This document shows positions 1-8,612 of a DNA stretch of 64,000 bases, one piece after another. The notes beneath the pieces were generated by a model. It did not search any database and was not told the origin of the DNA. It was given only the letters and a program-made list of their open reading frames with translations. The stretch spans positions 1 to 64,000 of the forward strand of contig NZ_BOQL01000099.1 of assembly GCF_018332655.1 (NCBI RefSeq), given 5' to 3'. This DNA is from Actinoplanes auranticolor. Its GTDB lineage: Bacteria > Actinomycetota > Actinomycetes > Mycobacteriales > Micromonosporaceae. The first letter of the stretch is position 1. Each line of letters begins with the position of its first letter. The position numbers and the translations under genes were made by a program.

Positions 1-74
1 ACGCTTCATCGCCTCGTTCGTCGAGATCTGAGCTGCCGCCGGCATCGCATTCACCGTACGAGGAAGGTCGCGCA

Positions 75-260
75 GTGCGACTCCTTGTCATCGGTGGCAG
101 CGATGCCGGCATCAGCGCCGGGCTGGCCGCCCGCGAACGCGATCCCAGCGCCGAGGTCACTCTGCTGGTCGCCGACCGGTATCCGAACTTCAGCATCTTC
201 GGCATTCCGTACCACGTCTCCGGCGACGTGCCGTATCGGCGATCACTGTCGGGCGGGGCA
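75..260 (+). pseudogene. N-terminal fragment of an FAD/NAD(P)-dependent oxidoreductase
   Basis: A GTG start is followed by about 60 residues that read like the N-terminus of the CoA-disulfide reductase/NADH oxidase family: a dinucleotide-binding strand with VIGGSDAGISAG, then the family-typical NFSIFGIPYHVSG, where the redox Cys is normally found nearby. After roughly base 255 the similarity stops and the frame runs into the 3' end of the convergent P-type ATPase gene. The rest of the roughly 450-residue enzyme is missing. I read it as a deletion remnant, and the breakpoint position is approximate. Confidence 0.6.
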
Positions 261-286
261 CACGGCGAGCAGTCGGCGTCGGGGGT

Positions 287-3007
287 TCATGCTGGTCGCC
301 GCAGGCGTTTGTCGACCGCCACGACCAGGCTGGCCGCGACGGCGATGCCGAGGATGCGCAGCCAGACGTCACCGCCGATGGGGGCGGTGCCGAACAGGGT
401 GTTCATGGCGGGCAGGTAGGTGATGGCGATCTGGCCGATCGCCTGCACGGTGACCCCGACGATGATCCACCGGTTGGAGAACAGCCCGATGCTCCACGCC
501 GAGTGGGTCAGGGAGCGGCAGCTGAACAGGTAGAACGCCTCGACCACAACGAATACGTTCATAGCCGCGGTGCGCGCTTCGGCCAGACTCGCACCGTGCG
601 TGCGTTCGAACTCGAACAGCCACCATGAACCGGCGACCAGCAGCGCGGACACCAGCAGGATCCGCACCATCAGCGCCCTGGTGAGTAACGGCTGGTCCGG
701 CTCCCGAGGCGGCCGGGTCATGATCCCCGGCTCCTTGGGCTCGAAGGCCAGCATCAGCCCGAGCGCGACCGCGGTGGTCATGTTGATCCACAGGATCTGA
801 GTGGGCAGGATCGGCAACGCGGCGCCGAACATGATCGCGGCCAGGATGACCAGACCTTCACCGATATTGGTGGGCAGGGTCCAGGTGATGAACTTGGTGA
901 GATTGTCGAACACGCCGCGGCCTTCTTCGACAGCGGCTTCGATGGTGGCGAAGTCGTCGTCGGTGAGGACCATGTCGGCGGCGTCCTTCGCCACCTCGGT
1001 GCCGCTGGCGCCCATGGCCACGCCGATACCGGCCTGCCGCAGTGCGGGGGCGTCGTTGACACCGTCACCGGTCATCGCGACCACATGCCCGCGGGCCTGC
1101 AGCGCTTCGACCAGCCGCAGTTTCTGCTCCGGGGACACCCGGGCGAACACTGTCGCCCGGTCGACCGCGTCCGGGAAGTCCTCCGCCGGCAAGGCAGCCA
1201 GATCGGCGCCGGTCAGCACCATGCCCGTGGTGGCGTCCGACCGGGGGAGGAGGCCGACCTGCGCGGCGATCGCGGTCGCCGTGGCCGCGTGGTCCCCGGT
1301 GATCATCTTGACTTTGATGCCGGCGGTGTGGCAGGCGGCCACCGCGGTTGTCGCCGCCGCGCGAGGCGGGTCGAGCATGGCTTGCAGCCCGGTCAGCACC
1401 ATGCTTCCCGGCAGGCCGTCCTCGTCGAAGTCGTCGGGCCCGGCCGCCGGGCGCATGGCGGTGGCCAGGACCCGCAGTCCTTGCCCGGCCAGGTCGGCGG
1501 CCGCCTGCAGGACGGCCTCGCGGTCCACGGGCTGGACGGTGCCATCGGCGTCCATCTGAGAGCCGCTCAACTCGAGCATCCGCTCGACGCCGCCCTTGGC
1601 CAGCAGCACCTGCCCATGCGCCGCGCCGCTGGTGGTGTCGTGGTGCAGGGTGGCCATGTACTGACGTTCGGAGCTGAACGGGATCGTCGCCACGCGGGGA
1701 AGCAGCGTCTTGACCTGATCGGCTCCGAGGCCGGCCTTGCCGGCGACCACCAGCATCGCCCCTTCGGTGGGATCACCGGTGATACCCCACCGCCCGTCCT
1801 CCTGGGTCAGCCCGGCGTCGTTGCAGGCCCCACCGGTCAGCAACGACCAGCGCAGCGCCTGATCGGCATCGACGGAGACTTCCGTACCGGCAGCGTTGTG
1901 CAGGTCGCCGTCCGGGGCGTAACCGGAGCCGGTGACGTCGTAGGCGCCCCCCGGAGTCCACACGATCCGTACGGTCATCTGGTTCTCGGTCAGGGTGCCG
2001 GTCTTGTCGGAGCAGATCACCGTGGTACCGCCCAGCGTCTCGACCGCCGGCAACCTGCGGATCACCGCCCGCCGGCGCGCCATCCGCGCCACCCCGATCG
2101 CCAGAGTGATCGTGACCGCCGCGGGCAGTCCTTCCGGGATGGCGCCGACCGCGAGCGCGACCGCGGCGGTGAAGGTGTCTACCGCGTCGTAACCGCGGAT
2201 CAGGCCGACGGCGAACGTCGCCGCGGCCAGGGCGAGGATGCCCACGGTGAGGATCTTGCTGAACCCGGCGAGCTTCTGCGTCAACGGGGTGTCCAGGACC
2301 TGCGCGGCGCCGACCAGGCGGTGGATCTGCCCGAGTTCGGTCTCCGCGCCGGTGGCGATCACGATGCCGGCGCCGCTGCCGGTGGTGACCAGTGTGCCCG
2401 AGTAGGCCATGTTGTGCCGGTCGGCGACCGGTATCGCCTCGGGCAGCACGACCTCGTCCTTGGTCACCGGGACGGATTCGCCGGTCAGTGCCGACTCGTT
2501 GATCCGCAACTCGGCCAGCCGGGTCAGCCGGAGGTCGGCGGGGACCTTGTCGCCGGCCTCCAGCAGGACGAGATCGCCTGGGACCAGGTCGTCGGAGGCG
2601 ATGGTGCGCCGGTGGCCGTCGCGGATCACCGTGGCCTGCGTCTGCGCCATCGACCGCAGGCCTTCCAGTGCGGCCTCGGCCTTGGATTCCTGGATGAAGC
2701 CGATGATGGCGTTGACGATCACGACGCCGAAGATCACCGAGGAGTCGACGTATTCGCCGAGGGCGGCGGTGATGACCCCGGAGGCGATCAGTACGTAGAT
2801 CAGCGGATTGTGGAATTGGCTCAGGATCCGCATGAGTAGACCGGCGCCCTTGGCCGGGGGCAGCGTGTTGGGGCCGTACCGGGCCAACCGCTCGCTGGCC
2901 TCCTGGTTGGTCAGCCCGTGGTGCGCGTCGGTTTCCAGCAGCAGGACCACCTCGTGGGCGGCGAGCCCATGGTGGCCGTTGGCGGCCGGTAGCACGGACG
3001 TGGTCAT
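287..3007 (-). CDS. Cation-transporting P-type ATPase (P2/Ca2+-type, CtpF-like)
   Basis: 906 residues, the normal length for a bacterial P2-type ATPase that exports cations (Ca2+ or Mn2+ by family) across the membrane with ATP. It has an N-terminal cation-ATPase domain (about residues 15-75), the actuator-domain TGES loop near residue 176, the phosphorylated Asp in DKTGTLT near residue 334, and the hinge motif MTGDGVNDAP in the C-terminal half. The fourth membrane helix has PEGLP near 291, which fits P2 pumps rather than heavy-metal P1B pumps (no CPC). The ATG has GGAAAGG about 8 bases upstream. Genes of this kind sit beside universal stress genes in mycobacterial dormancy loci, as here. The exact ion is not decided by sequence. 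Confidence 0.93.
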   Translation of the reverse strand: MTTSVLPAANGHHGLAAHEVVLLLETDAHHGLTNQEASERLARYGPNTLPPAKGAGLLMRILSQFHNPLIYVLIASGVITAALGEYVDSSVIFGVVIVNAIIGFIQESKAEAALEGLRSMAQTQATVIRDGHRRTIASDDLVPGDLVLLEAGDKVPADLRLTRLAELRINESALTGESVPVTKDEVVLPEAIPVADRHNMAYSGTLVTTGSGAGIVIATGAETELGQIHRLVGAAQVLDTPLTQKLAGFSKILTVGILALAAATFAVGLIRGYDAVDTFTAAVALAVGAIPEGLPAAVTITLAIGVARMARRRAVIRRLPAVETLGGTTVICSDKTGTLTENQMTVRIVWTPGGAYDVTGSGYAPDGDLHNAAGTEVSVDADQALRWSLLTGGACNDAGLTQEDGRWGITGDPTEGAMLVVAGKAGLGADQVKTLLPRVATIPFSSERQYMATLHHDTTSGAAHGQVLLAKGGVERMLELSGSQMDADGTVQPVDREAVLQAAADLAGQGLRVLATAMRPAAGPDDFDEDGLPGSMVLTGLQAMLDPPRAAATTAVAACHTAGIKVKMITGDHAATATAIAAQVGLLPRSDATTGMVLTGADLAALPAEDFPDAVDRATVFARVSPEQKLRLVEALQARGHVVAMTGDGVNDAPALRQAGIGVAMGASGTEVAKDAADMVLTDDDFATIEAAVEEGRGVFDNLTKFITWTLPTNIGEGLVILAAIMFGAALPILPTQILWINMTTAVALGLMLAFEPKEPGIMTRPPREPDQPLLTRALMVRILLVSALLVAGSWWLFEFERTHGASLAEARTAAMNVFVVVEAFYLFSCRSLTHSAWSIGLFSNRWIIVGVTVQAIGQIAITYLPAMNTLFGTAPIGGDVWLRILGIAVAASLVVAVDKRLRRPA

Positions 3008-3071
3008 CGTGTCGCCTTTCCATGAGCGGTCGGTCTCCGCCGCCGCCTGGTCGTCGGATGGGGCGCAGCTG

Positions 3072-3521
3072 TCAGGTGGTGTGGGCGACGGTGGGCGTAC
3101 GCTCGGCTGGTGCGAGGGCTCCGACGACCGGGACCGGCTGACGCGCCACCGCCTGCCTGCCGCGCCAGTCGTCGTCGGCGGTGTCGTAGTCGACCACCTC
3201 GACTGCGATGAGCCGGCCCAGGCGGCCCTGCAGCAGATCCAGTACGGCGTGTGGCGCGGCGTCGGATTCCGGCGAGCCGTCGATCCCGACGAGCACCCTC
3301 GCCCCGGCGAGGGCTGACTCCTGCTGCGGTTCGGCTGACGGTAGCCGCGGGGCGCGCTGGATACGTTCCGGGGTCATCACCGGCAGTACCGGGCCGAAGA
3401 CCACAGCACTCAACAGCCACAGCGGGTCCCGGTGACCACGCCGGGCCATCCACAGCGCCGTGGCCAGTCCCGCGCCGACCCATAGCGCCAGAACCGCGGT
3501 GAGGATCTGTCCGCGCGTCAT
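3072..3521 (-). CDS. Small membrane protein with USP-like cytoplasmic domain
   Basis: 149 residues from an ATG with AAGGTAGGG upstream; an earlier in-frame start adds 31 charged residues and is less likely. Two hydrophobic stretches (about residues 4-22 and 27-45) are followed by a segment starting RVLVGIDGSPES, which resembles the first strand and P-loop entry of universal stress proteins. The domain is too short to be a whole USP fold and lacks the usual C-terminal GSxSxxxxxxxxCPV motif. It lies 64 bases upstream of the P-type ATPase on the same strand and may be cotranscribed with it. I know no characterised homologue. Confidence 0.7.
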   Translation of the reverse strand: MTRGQILTAVLALWVGAGLATALWMARRGHRDPLWLLSAVVFGPVLPVMTPERIQRAPRLPSAEPQQESALAGARVLVGIDGSPESDAAPHAVLDLLQGRLGRLIAVEVVDYDTADDDWRGRQAVARQPVPVVGALAPAERTPTVAHTT

Positions 3522-3557
3522 AGCCCTACCTTGACCGTTCCGCTTGCCCGGCGGGCA

Positions 3558-3571
3558 GAGGCGAAAGTCCC
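3558..3571 (-). promoter_or_regulatory. Possible DosR-like box upstream of the membrane/USP gene
   Basis: On the minus strand this reads GGGACTTTCGCCTC, one mismatch from the core GGGNCNNNNGNCCC of the mycobacterial DosR box. It lies about 37 bases before the start of the gene at 3521. A weaker second match on the plus strand begins near 3581, so the two may form a tandem site. This is motif matching by eye only, and no DosR gene is assigned in the window. Confidence 0.3.
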
Positions 3572-3759
3572 ATCCGAACAGGGGCAAAGGCCGTTGGGAA
3601 CCAACGACACGCACCGACAGTTCAACTGTGGTTGTCCCAGTCGTCTGGCTTCGGCGACGCCGCTGATTTCGTGGCCACTTGTCTCACTGCCGCTGTAGCG
3701 GACTCGTGTCGCACAGGTCGAGCTATCGAGTGTCCCGCAGCGAACAAGCCCATATGACA

Positions 3760-3773
3760 GGGCCGGTTGCCCC
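3760..3773 (+). promoter_or_regulatory. Possible DosR-like box upstream of the USP gene
   Basis: GGGCCGGTTGCCCC fits the palindromic core GGGNCNNNNGNCCC exactly and lies 75 bases before the universal stress gene at 3849. A TAGCAT that could serve as a -10 element directly follows. In a 70% GC genome such a core can occur by chance, so the support is positional. Confidence 0.35.
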
Positions 3774-3848
3774 TAGCATAACGACCGATGCAGGACGGAT
3801 GCTCGAGAACGACGATGGCTCGATGAAGACTGCTGGAAAGGAAATTCC

Positions 3849-4730
3849 ATGGGTGAGTCCGCCGTGCGCGTGTTGGTCGGCTATGACGGGTCATTGGCGT
3901 CAGGCGCAGCGATCGAGGAATGCGCTCGGTTGCTTCCGGCCGCGCACGCTCTGGTTGCTCATCTCTGGACGCCTCCGTTCGCCAGCGAGCAGTTGCGGCG
4001 GCGGCTCTGGAAGGGAACGCGGCAGGTCGACGCTTTCGTCGACGCTGTCGAGCGTGAAGGGCAACGTGAGGCCGACCGGATTGCCGGGATGGGCGTCGCG
4101 TTGGCGCAGACCGCAGGGTGGACGGCCGAGCCGATGACGGTGCGCTGCTACGGTGGTGAGGGCTTGGAGTTGACCGAGCTCGCCCGCAAGATCGACGTGG
4201 ATCTCCTGCTGTTGGGATCCCGCGGGCTTGGCGGCGCCCGCGCCGTGCTCGGCAGTGTGTCCGACATGGCGGTGCACTACGCCACCCAGCCGGTGCTGGT
4301 GGCACCGTACCCGTTGCTCGCCGCTGACGACGACGCCCTGGCCCACGGACCGGTGCTGATGGCCTGGGACGGCTCCGCGGGCGCGAAGACAGCGCTTGAC
4401 GCCGCCGGGCGGTTGTGGCCGCAGCGACAGATCATCCTCACCAGCGTCGATCACCACGTCGACCCGCCTACCTCGCCCGGCGACCCGCAGATGACGACGC
4501 TGCAGGTGAACAGCCGGCATGAAGGTTCCCCGCCCGCGGTCGCCGACACGCTGGCCGCGGCCGCCCGAGACCACACAGCGGCGGTGGTGGTCGTCGGGTC
4601 ACGGGGCCGGTCCGCGGTGCGCGAGATCATGCTCGGCAGCGTCGCCATGAGCATGCTGCATCGGGCCCACCGCTTGGTGATGGTCGTTCCCGGCCACCAC
4701 ACGGCCGACGTCACGCAACCGGATTCGTGA
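3849..4730 (+). CDS. Universal stress protein, two tandem USP domains
   Basis: 293 residues made of two USP domains. The first starts VRVLVGYDGS (residues 5-14) and ends with LLLGSRGLGG...SVSDMAVHYATQPVLV. The second starts VLMAWDGSAGA near 173 and ends VVVGSRGRS...GSVAMSMLHRAHRLVMVVP. The G-x2-G-x9-G-S/T-type nucleotide loop is present in both halves, so this should be an ATP-binding USP. Domain tandems are typical of actinobacteria, where they are induced by hypoxia or stationary phase. The ATG is preceded by GGAAAGGAAA. The next, broken USP gene begins with a GTGA overlap at its stop, so the two were once one operon. Confidence 0.92.
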   Translation: MGESAVRVLVGYDGSLASGAAIEECARLLPAAHALVAHLWTPPFASEQLRRRLWKGTRQVDAFVDAVEREGQREADRIAGMGVALAQTAGWTAEPMTVRCYGGEGLELTELARKIDVDLLLLGSRGLGGARAVLGSVSDMAVHYATQPVLVAPYPLLAADDDALAHGPVLMAWDGSAGAKTALDAAGRLWPQRQIILTSVDHHVDPPTSPGDPQMTTLQVNSRHEGSPPAVADTLAAAARDHTAAVVVVGSRGRSAVREIMLGSVAMSMLHRAHRLVMVVPGHHTADVTQPDS

Positions 4731-5107
4731 CGGAGGGTGGCAGGGTGACCGGTCGTGTCGTCGGCGGGTACGACGGATCGCCCGCCGCGATGCTGCGCTG
4801 CGATGGGCGGAGGAGGAAGCCCGGCTACGCCGGGGCCCGCTCGTCGCACACACCATCACCAGCCACCACCACGACGGTGTCCCCGAGGCGCCCTGCCTGC
4901 ACATCTCACCGGCGGATACCCGGTACGGGTGCAGCGCGAATCGGGCGATACCGCGACCTGCCTGCGCGCCGCGTGCACACCGCACGACCTACCCGTACTC
5001 GGCACGAAGGCCGGCCGACGCGCAACGAGCTCGTCCTTGGATCGGTCAGCCGGGCCCGCCTGACGCATGCGCCCTGTCCCGTCGTGGTGATCCGGGCACC
5101 TGACCAG
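4727..5107 (+). pseudogene. Degraded universal stress protein gene
   Basis: The frame opens with a GTGA overlap at the preceding stop and soon reads VVGGYDGSPAA, a USP N-terminus. It ends with ELVLGSVSRARLTHAPCPVVVIRAP, a USP C-terminal motif. The roughly 80 residues between are Arg/Thr/Pro-rich nonsense typical of out-of-frame GC-rich sequence, so at least two compensating indels separate the good parts. It is a decayed copy that no longer encodes a complete fold. Confidence 0.7.
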
Positions 5108-5141
5108 CACTGCCGCACGCCAGGCCCAGCTACCCGCCGGA

Positions 5142-5390
5142 GTGCTTATCGCCATCCACGCGCAACCACTGGGCGCCGCCGACGCCGAGTTGTTCGCCGC
5201 CGCGACAGTACGACTGCGGCAAGAAGGCCATCAGCGGCTGGCCGCTGAGCTGACGGCCACCGGCGTGCATGCCGTACCCGAGGTCGTCCTCGGCCCCGGT
5301 CGTCGAGGCGCTGCTGCGCCGCAGCGCCCACGCGGAACTGCTGGTACTCGGCGGTCACGAGTCCTCCGCGTTCGCAGTCCTTGCGCGGCG
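5142..5390 (+). pseudogene. Second USP domain remnant, cut by an IS5-type element
   Basis: One frame reads LIAIHAQPLGAADAELFAAA followed by helix-like sequence up to VHAVPEVVLG. A shift to another frame then gives VVEALLRRSAHAELLVLGGH, the USP strand-4/loop motif. Transposase sequence begins immediately after. This is probably the second domain of the gene at 4727, interrupted by insertion and then decayed. The boundaries are approximate. Confidence 0.6.
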
Positions 5391-5877
5391 CGGAGACTGT
5401 CGGCAGAGCCAGTCGCGGCTACGACGCCGGGAAACGGGTCAACGGACGAAAACGCCACGTCGCCGTCGACACCTGCGGACCACTCCTCGCGGTCCCGGTC
5501 ACCGGCGCCGGAGTGCAAGACCGCGACGGCGCCCGCCCACTGCTCTGGGCCCTGCACGCCTGCTTCCCCGGCATCCGCCTGGTCTGGACCGACTCCGGCT
5601 ACGCCGGGCAGCTGGTCGCCTGGGCCACCCAGCAGCTCAAACTCACCCTGCAGATCGTGACCGAACTCGCCGGGCAGACGCCTTCGTCGTCCTGCACCGC
5701 AGATGGGCCGTCGAACGGACGTTCTCCTGGATCAACCGCTGCCGACGCACCGTCCGTGACTACGAACGCTTACCTGAGCACCACGCCGCGATGGTCCAGT
5801 GGGCAATGATCATCATCATGACCCGCCGCCCCGCCCGCCACCACCACACCTGAAAGCCTTACTTACCAGGGTCTAAG
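5385..5877 (+). mobile_element. 3' remnant of an IS5-family insertion sequence
   Basis: One frame (to about 5690) reads SRGYDAGKRVNGRKRHVAVD and then LVWTDSGYAG, the middle of an IS5-type DDE transposase with its second catalytic Asp. A frameshift near 5690 moves to a frame with FVVLHRRWAVERTFSW (catalytic Glu in VERTFSW) and MVQWAMIIIMTRR, ending at 5853. The first part of the gene and the left inverted repeat are missing. The right end carries CTTACCAGGGTCTAAG at 5862-5877, also found at the end of the second remnant near 7.2 kb. It is inactive through truncation and frameshift. Confidence 0.8.
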
Positions 5878-6214
5878 AAATGGAACCTACCGTCGGCTCA
5901 TGAGCAGCGGAGGACCAGGTGACCAGCATCGCGCCCGGCAGCCAGACAGTAGATCTTCCGCGCCGGTCACGGTCGCTCGGCGTCCCCAGGTGGCTGCCGC
6001 GCCCAACCCTCATCATTCGGCGACTGCTGCCATTTTGATCCGGTGCTCGCTCGGTGCCTGACATCCATCCCGATGTCCGCTTCCCAGCCGGCCGGTTCGC
6101 GCCCATGACATCGCCTACGCGCCGTGGCGGCTCCTCATCCGCCATCGGCGGTTTCGGACATCGTCGGCACCTGCATGATCCGGACGACCGACGCCAGCAC
6201 CTAGGAGAAGAACG
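5878..6214. other. Intergenic stretch, no supported gene
   Basis: About 340 bases between the IS5 remnant and the DedA gene. A 90-codon minus-strand frame here has Arg/Ser/Gly-rich content with no recognisable motif, so I treat it as noise. The promoter of the DedA gene is presumably here, but I cannot point to a convincing -35/-10 pair. Confidence 0.5.
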
Positions 6215-6856
6215 ATGATGCTCGACTACCTGACGCCGTTGCTCTCCTCGCCCTGGCTCTACGTCATCGTCTTCGCGGCCGTGGCCATCGACGGATTCAT
6301 CCCGGTCTTGCCGGTCGATGTCGCCGTCATCGGCCTGGGTGCGCTGTCGGCGACCGGCTCGCCGAACCTTGTCGCCCTGGCCGCTGTCGTGGTGGCCGGC
6401 GGGATCGCCGGCGACCGGGTCTCGTACCTGCTCGGCCGGAAGGCCGGCGGCCGGATCACCGACGGCAAACTCGCGGTGGTCAAGAAGAAGGCGGAGCGTG
6501 CGTTGATGCGGTACGGCGGAGTCGTGATCCTGGTCGGCCGGTTTCTGCCGTACGGGCGTACCGCCACCGCCCTGACGGCGGGCTCGATGTCGGTTCCCCT
6601 GGGTCGGTTCCGGCTCTTCACCGCGCTTGCGAGCGTGGCCTGGGCGGTCTATGCCATCGGCCTGGGCCGACTGGGTGGGGCGACCTTCGCCGGCTCGCCG
6701 CTGCTGGGCGCTGGGTGCGCGATGGCGTTCGGCGCGATCCTGACCAGCGGGTTCGCCCTGGCAGGGAAATGGCGCGGCACTGCGACCAACCAGCGGGCCG
6801 TGACCGGGACGGCGTCCCCCGATCCCCGCCCTGGTGGGAGATCCTCACGGCGCTGA
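6215..6856 (+). CDS. DedA/SNARE-associated family membrane protein
   Basis: 213 residues with at least four hydrophobic segments. Characteristic DedA features are the early FAAVAIDGFIPVLPVDV segment, GDRVSYLLGRKAGG, and VILVGRFLPYGRTATALTAG, where the Arg and Gly positions of the re-entrant loop are conserved. The family is linked to undecaprenyl-phosphate or phospholipid flipping, proton-dependent transport and membrane homeostasis; the substrate here is not known. The ATG has AGGAG 8 bases upstream (a second ATG follows directly). It is the only intact gene between two IS5-type remnants. Confidence 0.88.
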   Translation: MMLDYLTPLLSSPWLYVIVFAAVAIDGFIPVLPVDVAVIGLGALSATGSPNLVALAAVVVAGGIAGDRVSYLLGRKAGGRITDGKLAVVKKKAERALMRYGGVVILVGRFLPYGRTATALTAGSMSVPLGRFRLFTALASVAWAVYAIGLGRLGGATFAGSPLLGAGCAMAFGAILTSGFALAGKWRGTATNQRAVTGTASPDPRPGGRSSRR

Positions 6857-7112
6857 TCGGCTGGGCCAGAAGCTGGACTCTGCGTACCATGTTCCCTCGC
6901 GCGGAACCGCCTGCCTGGCGACTCCGGTGTCCCCGGCCGAACCAGGCCGATATGCCTGTTCCCCATCTGGTACAGATACAACGGCTCCGGCGACATCAAC
7001 AACGCAGCCTCTTCGCCTGCGCTTCTAGATGACATCTGGATCGCAGATTCTCGGCGTCTGGCGTCTGGCGTCCGGCGTTCCGGTCCTGGCCCATGCCCGC
7101 GACTAGGGACGA

Positions 7113-7218
7113 CTCCCGCAGCACCACGCCGCGATGGTCCAATGGGCCATGATCGTCATTGTGGCCCATTGGTTGGCCCGTCACCACCACCCCAAACCCT
7201 TATTTACCAGGGTCTGAG
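7113..7218 (+). mobile_element. Second IS5-type 3'-end remnant
   Basis: The reading HHAAMVQWAMIVIVAHWLARHHH and the flanking DNA closely match the last 30 or so codons of the remnant ending at 5853. Both end with the terminal TTTACCAGGGTCTGAG-type sequence, here at 7203-7218. Everything 5' of this is missing. Two end fragments of the same element type in direct orientation around the DedA gene suggest two insertions, or duplication followed by deletion. Confidence 0.7.
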
Positions 7219-7302
7219 CGCCGTATTAACGGTCGCCTAAGGTTCGCTCGGTATGAATTATGCATCAGATAAGCGATGTAATCCGTATGGAGGAAGAAAT
7301 TG

Positions 7303-8544
7303 ATGGCAGCCAACGCAAAGCCGTTCGGGCATGTGTGGAAGTTCGGAGCGGCCACCATGGCGCTGGCGACGGCGTTCGCTGTCGCCGCCTGCGGGTCGGA
7401 TGCCGACAACAGTGCGGCGCCCGCCGCGCCCCCCGCGGCCGGCTCGCACGGCGCGCACGCGGGCGCGTCGGCGGGTCCACCGCAGCCGCTGCGCGCCGGC
7501 GAGCGGTTCCTCGACCTGAAGATGGCTGAGGCCTACACACCCGCGCCGCCGGAGGGCGCCGTGGACGAATACCGGTGCCAGGTGCTCGATCCGGGCCTGA
7601 CCAAGGCGCAGTTCCTGACCGGGACCCAGGTCATGCCGGAGAACGCCGCCATCGCCCACCACGGCATCGTGTACGCGGTGCTGCCGGGCAAAGCTGCCCT
7701 GGTGCGCGAGCAGGACGCGAAGTCCCCCGGCCCCGGCTGGCAGTGTTTCGGCGGGACCGGCGTGGACGGCGCCGACGTGGAGGGCGACGACGAGGGCGAC
7801 GACTCGGGCGCGGCGTGGGTGGACACCTGGGCGCCGGGTGCCACGGAGACGCTGCTCGACCAGGACGCCGGCTTCAAGCTGGAGCCGGGCAGTCTGATCG
7901 TCTTCCAGATGCACTACAACCTGCTCGCGACCGACGGCAAGCCGGGCGGGTCGGACCGCTCGGCGGTGCGGCTGCGGCTGACCGACGGTACGCCGCAGAC
8001 CCGGGAGCTCGAGACGTGGTCGCTCGGCGCGCCGACCGATCTGCCCTGCGCCGCCGACGAGTCGGGTCCGCTCTGTGATCGGGCGGCCTCGATCGCGGAC
8101 GTGACGAAGCGGTTCGGGCCGGATGTCGGCGGATTCGCGGACGAGCAGGTGGAGGAGTGCAACAAGGGCGGCGCGCCGAAGCCCGGTGACACCCAGACCT
8201 GTGACCAGAAGGTGGAGGAGCCGGTGACGGTGTTCGCCGGTTTCGGCCACATGCACATGCTCGGGCGGGCCCTGAAGGTCGAACTCAACCCGGGCACGCC
8301 GAAGGCCAAGGTCCTGCTGGACGTGCCGCAGTTCGACTTCGACAACCAGCGGATGCAGAAGCTGCCGTCGCCGGTGGAGGTCGGTCCGGGGGACACGCTG
8401 CGGACGACGTGTACGCACGACGCGGGGCTGCGCAAACAGCTGCCGCAGCTGAGCAAGCTGCCGCCGCGCTACGTGGTGTGGGGCGACGGTACCGGCGACG
8501 AGATGTGCATCGGCATCATGACGGTCTCCCCCCGCACGTCCTGA
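7303..8544 (+). CDS. PHM-like copper type II monooxygenase lipoprotein
   Basis: 413 residues. A hydrophobic signal ends in the lipobox VAAC (Cys about 30), followed by an Ala/Pro/Gly/His linker, so the protein should be a lipid-anchored exported protein. The body keeps every copper ligand of peptidylglycine alpha-hydroxylating monooxygenase in order. Adjacent His of AHHG (about 118-119) and His of QMHYN (about 203) would make the CuH site. HMH (about 315 and 317) and Met of GDEMC (about 400) would make the CuM site. Six or more Cys could form disulfides. By family it would hydroxylate an activated C-H using O2 and an electron donor; the substrate is unknown. The ATG at 7303 is chosen over the TTG at 7300 because GGAGG lies 9 bases before it. 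Confidence 0.85.
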   Translation: MAANAKPFGHVWKFGAATMALATAFAVAACGSDADNSAAPAAPPAAGSHGAHAGASAGPPQPLRAGERFLDLKMAEAYTPAPPEGAVDEYRCQVLDPGLTKAQFLTGTQVMPENAAIAHHGIVYAVLPGKAALVREQDAKSPGPGWQCFGGTGVDGADVEGDDEGDDSGAAWVDTWAPGATETLLDQDAGFKLEPGSLIVFQMHYNLLATDGKPGGSDRSAVRLRLTDGTPQTRELETWSLGAPTDLPCAADESGPLCDRAASIADVTKRFGPDVGGFADEQVEECNKGGAPKPGDTQTCDQKVEEPVTVFAGFGHMHMLGRALKVELNPGTPKAKVLLDVPQFDFDNQRMQKLPSPVEVGPGDTLRTTCTHDAGLRKQLPQLSKLPPRYVVWGDGTGDEMCIGIMTVSPRTS

Positions 8545-8555
8545 CGAAGCATCGA

Positions 8556-8612
8556 ACGTGTGTGGGCTCACGGAGGTCAATCAGCCGGAAACAGCTCTGA
8601 GCTCACACACGT
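8556..8612 (+). terminator. Candidate terminator hairpin after the copper protein gene
   Basis: ACGTGTGTGGGCTCA at 8556-8570 pairs with TGAGCTCACACACGT at 8598-8612, one G-T type mismatch in 15, with a 27-base loop. It begins 12 bases after the stop codon. There is no T-tract, as is common for actinobacterial terminators. Confidence 0.45.

Noticed and set aside
1085..2839. 584-codon plus-strand frame opposite the first P-type ATPase
   Set aside because: Shadow of the ATPase gene: Gly/Arg/Asp-rich with no domain, no ribosome site.
7258..8580. 440-codon frame on the minus strand opposite the copper protein gene
   Set aside because: Composition is typical of the GC-rich shadow frame (Arg/His/Leu-rich, no motif), while the plus strand has a signal peptide and all copper ligands.
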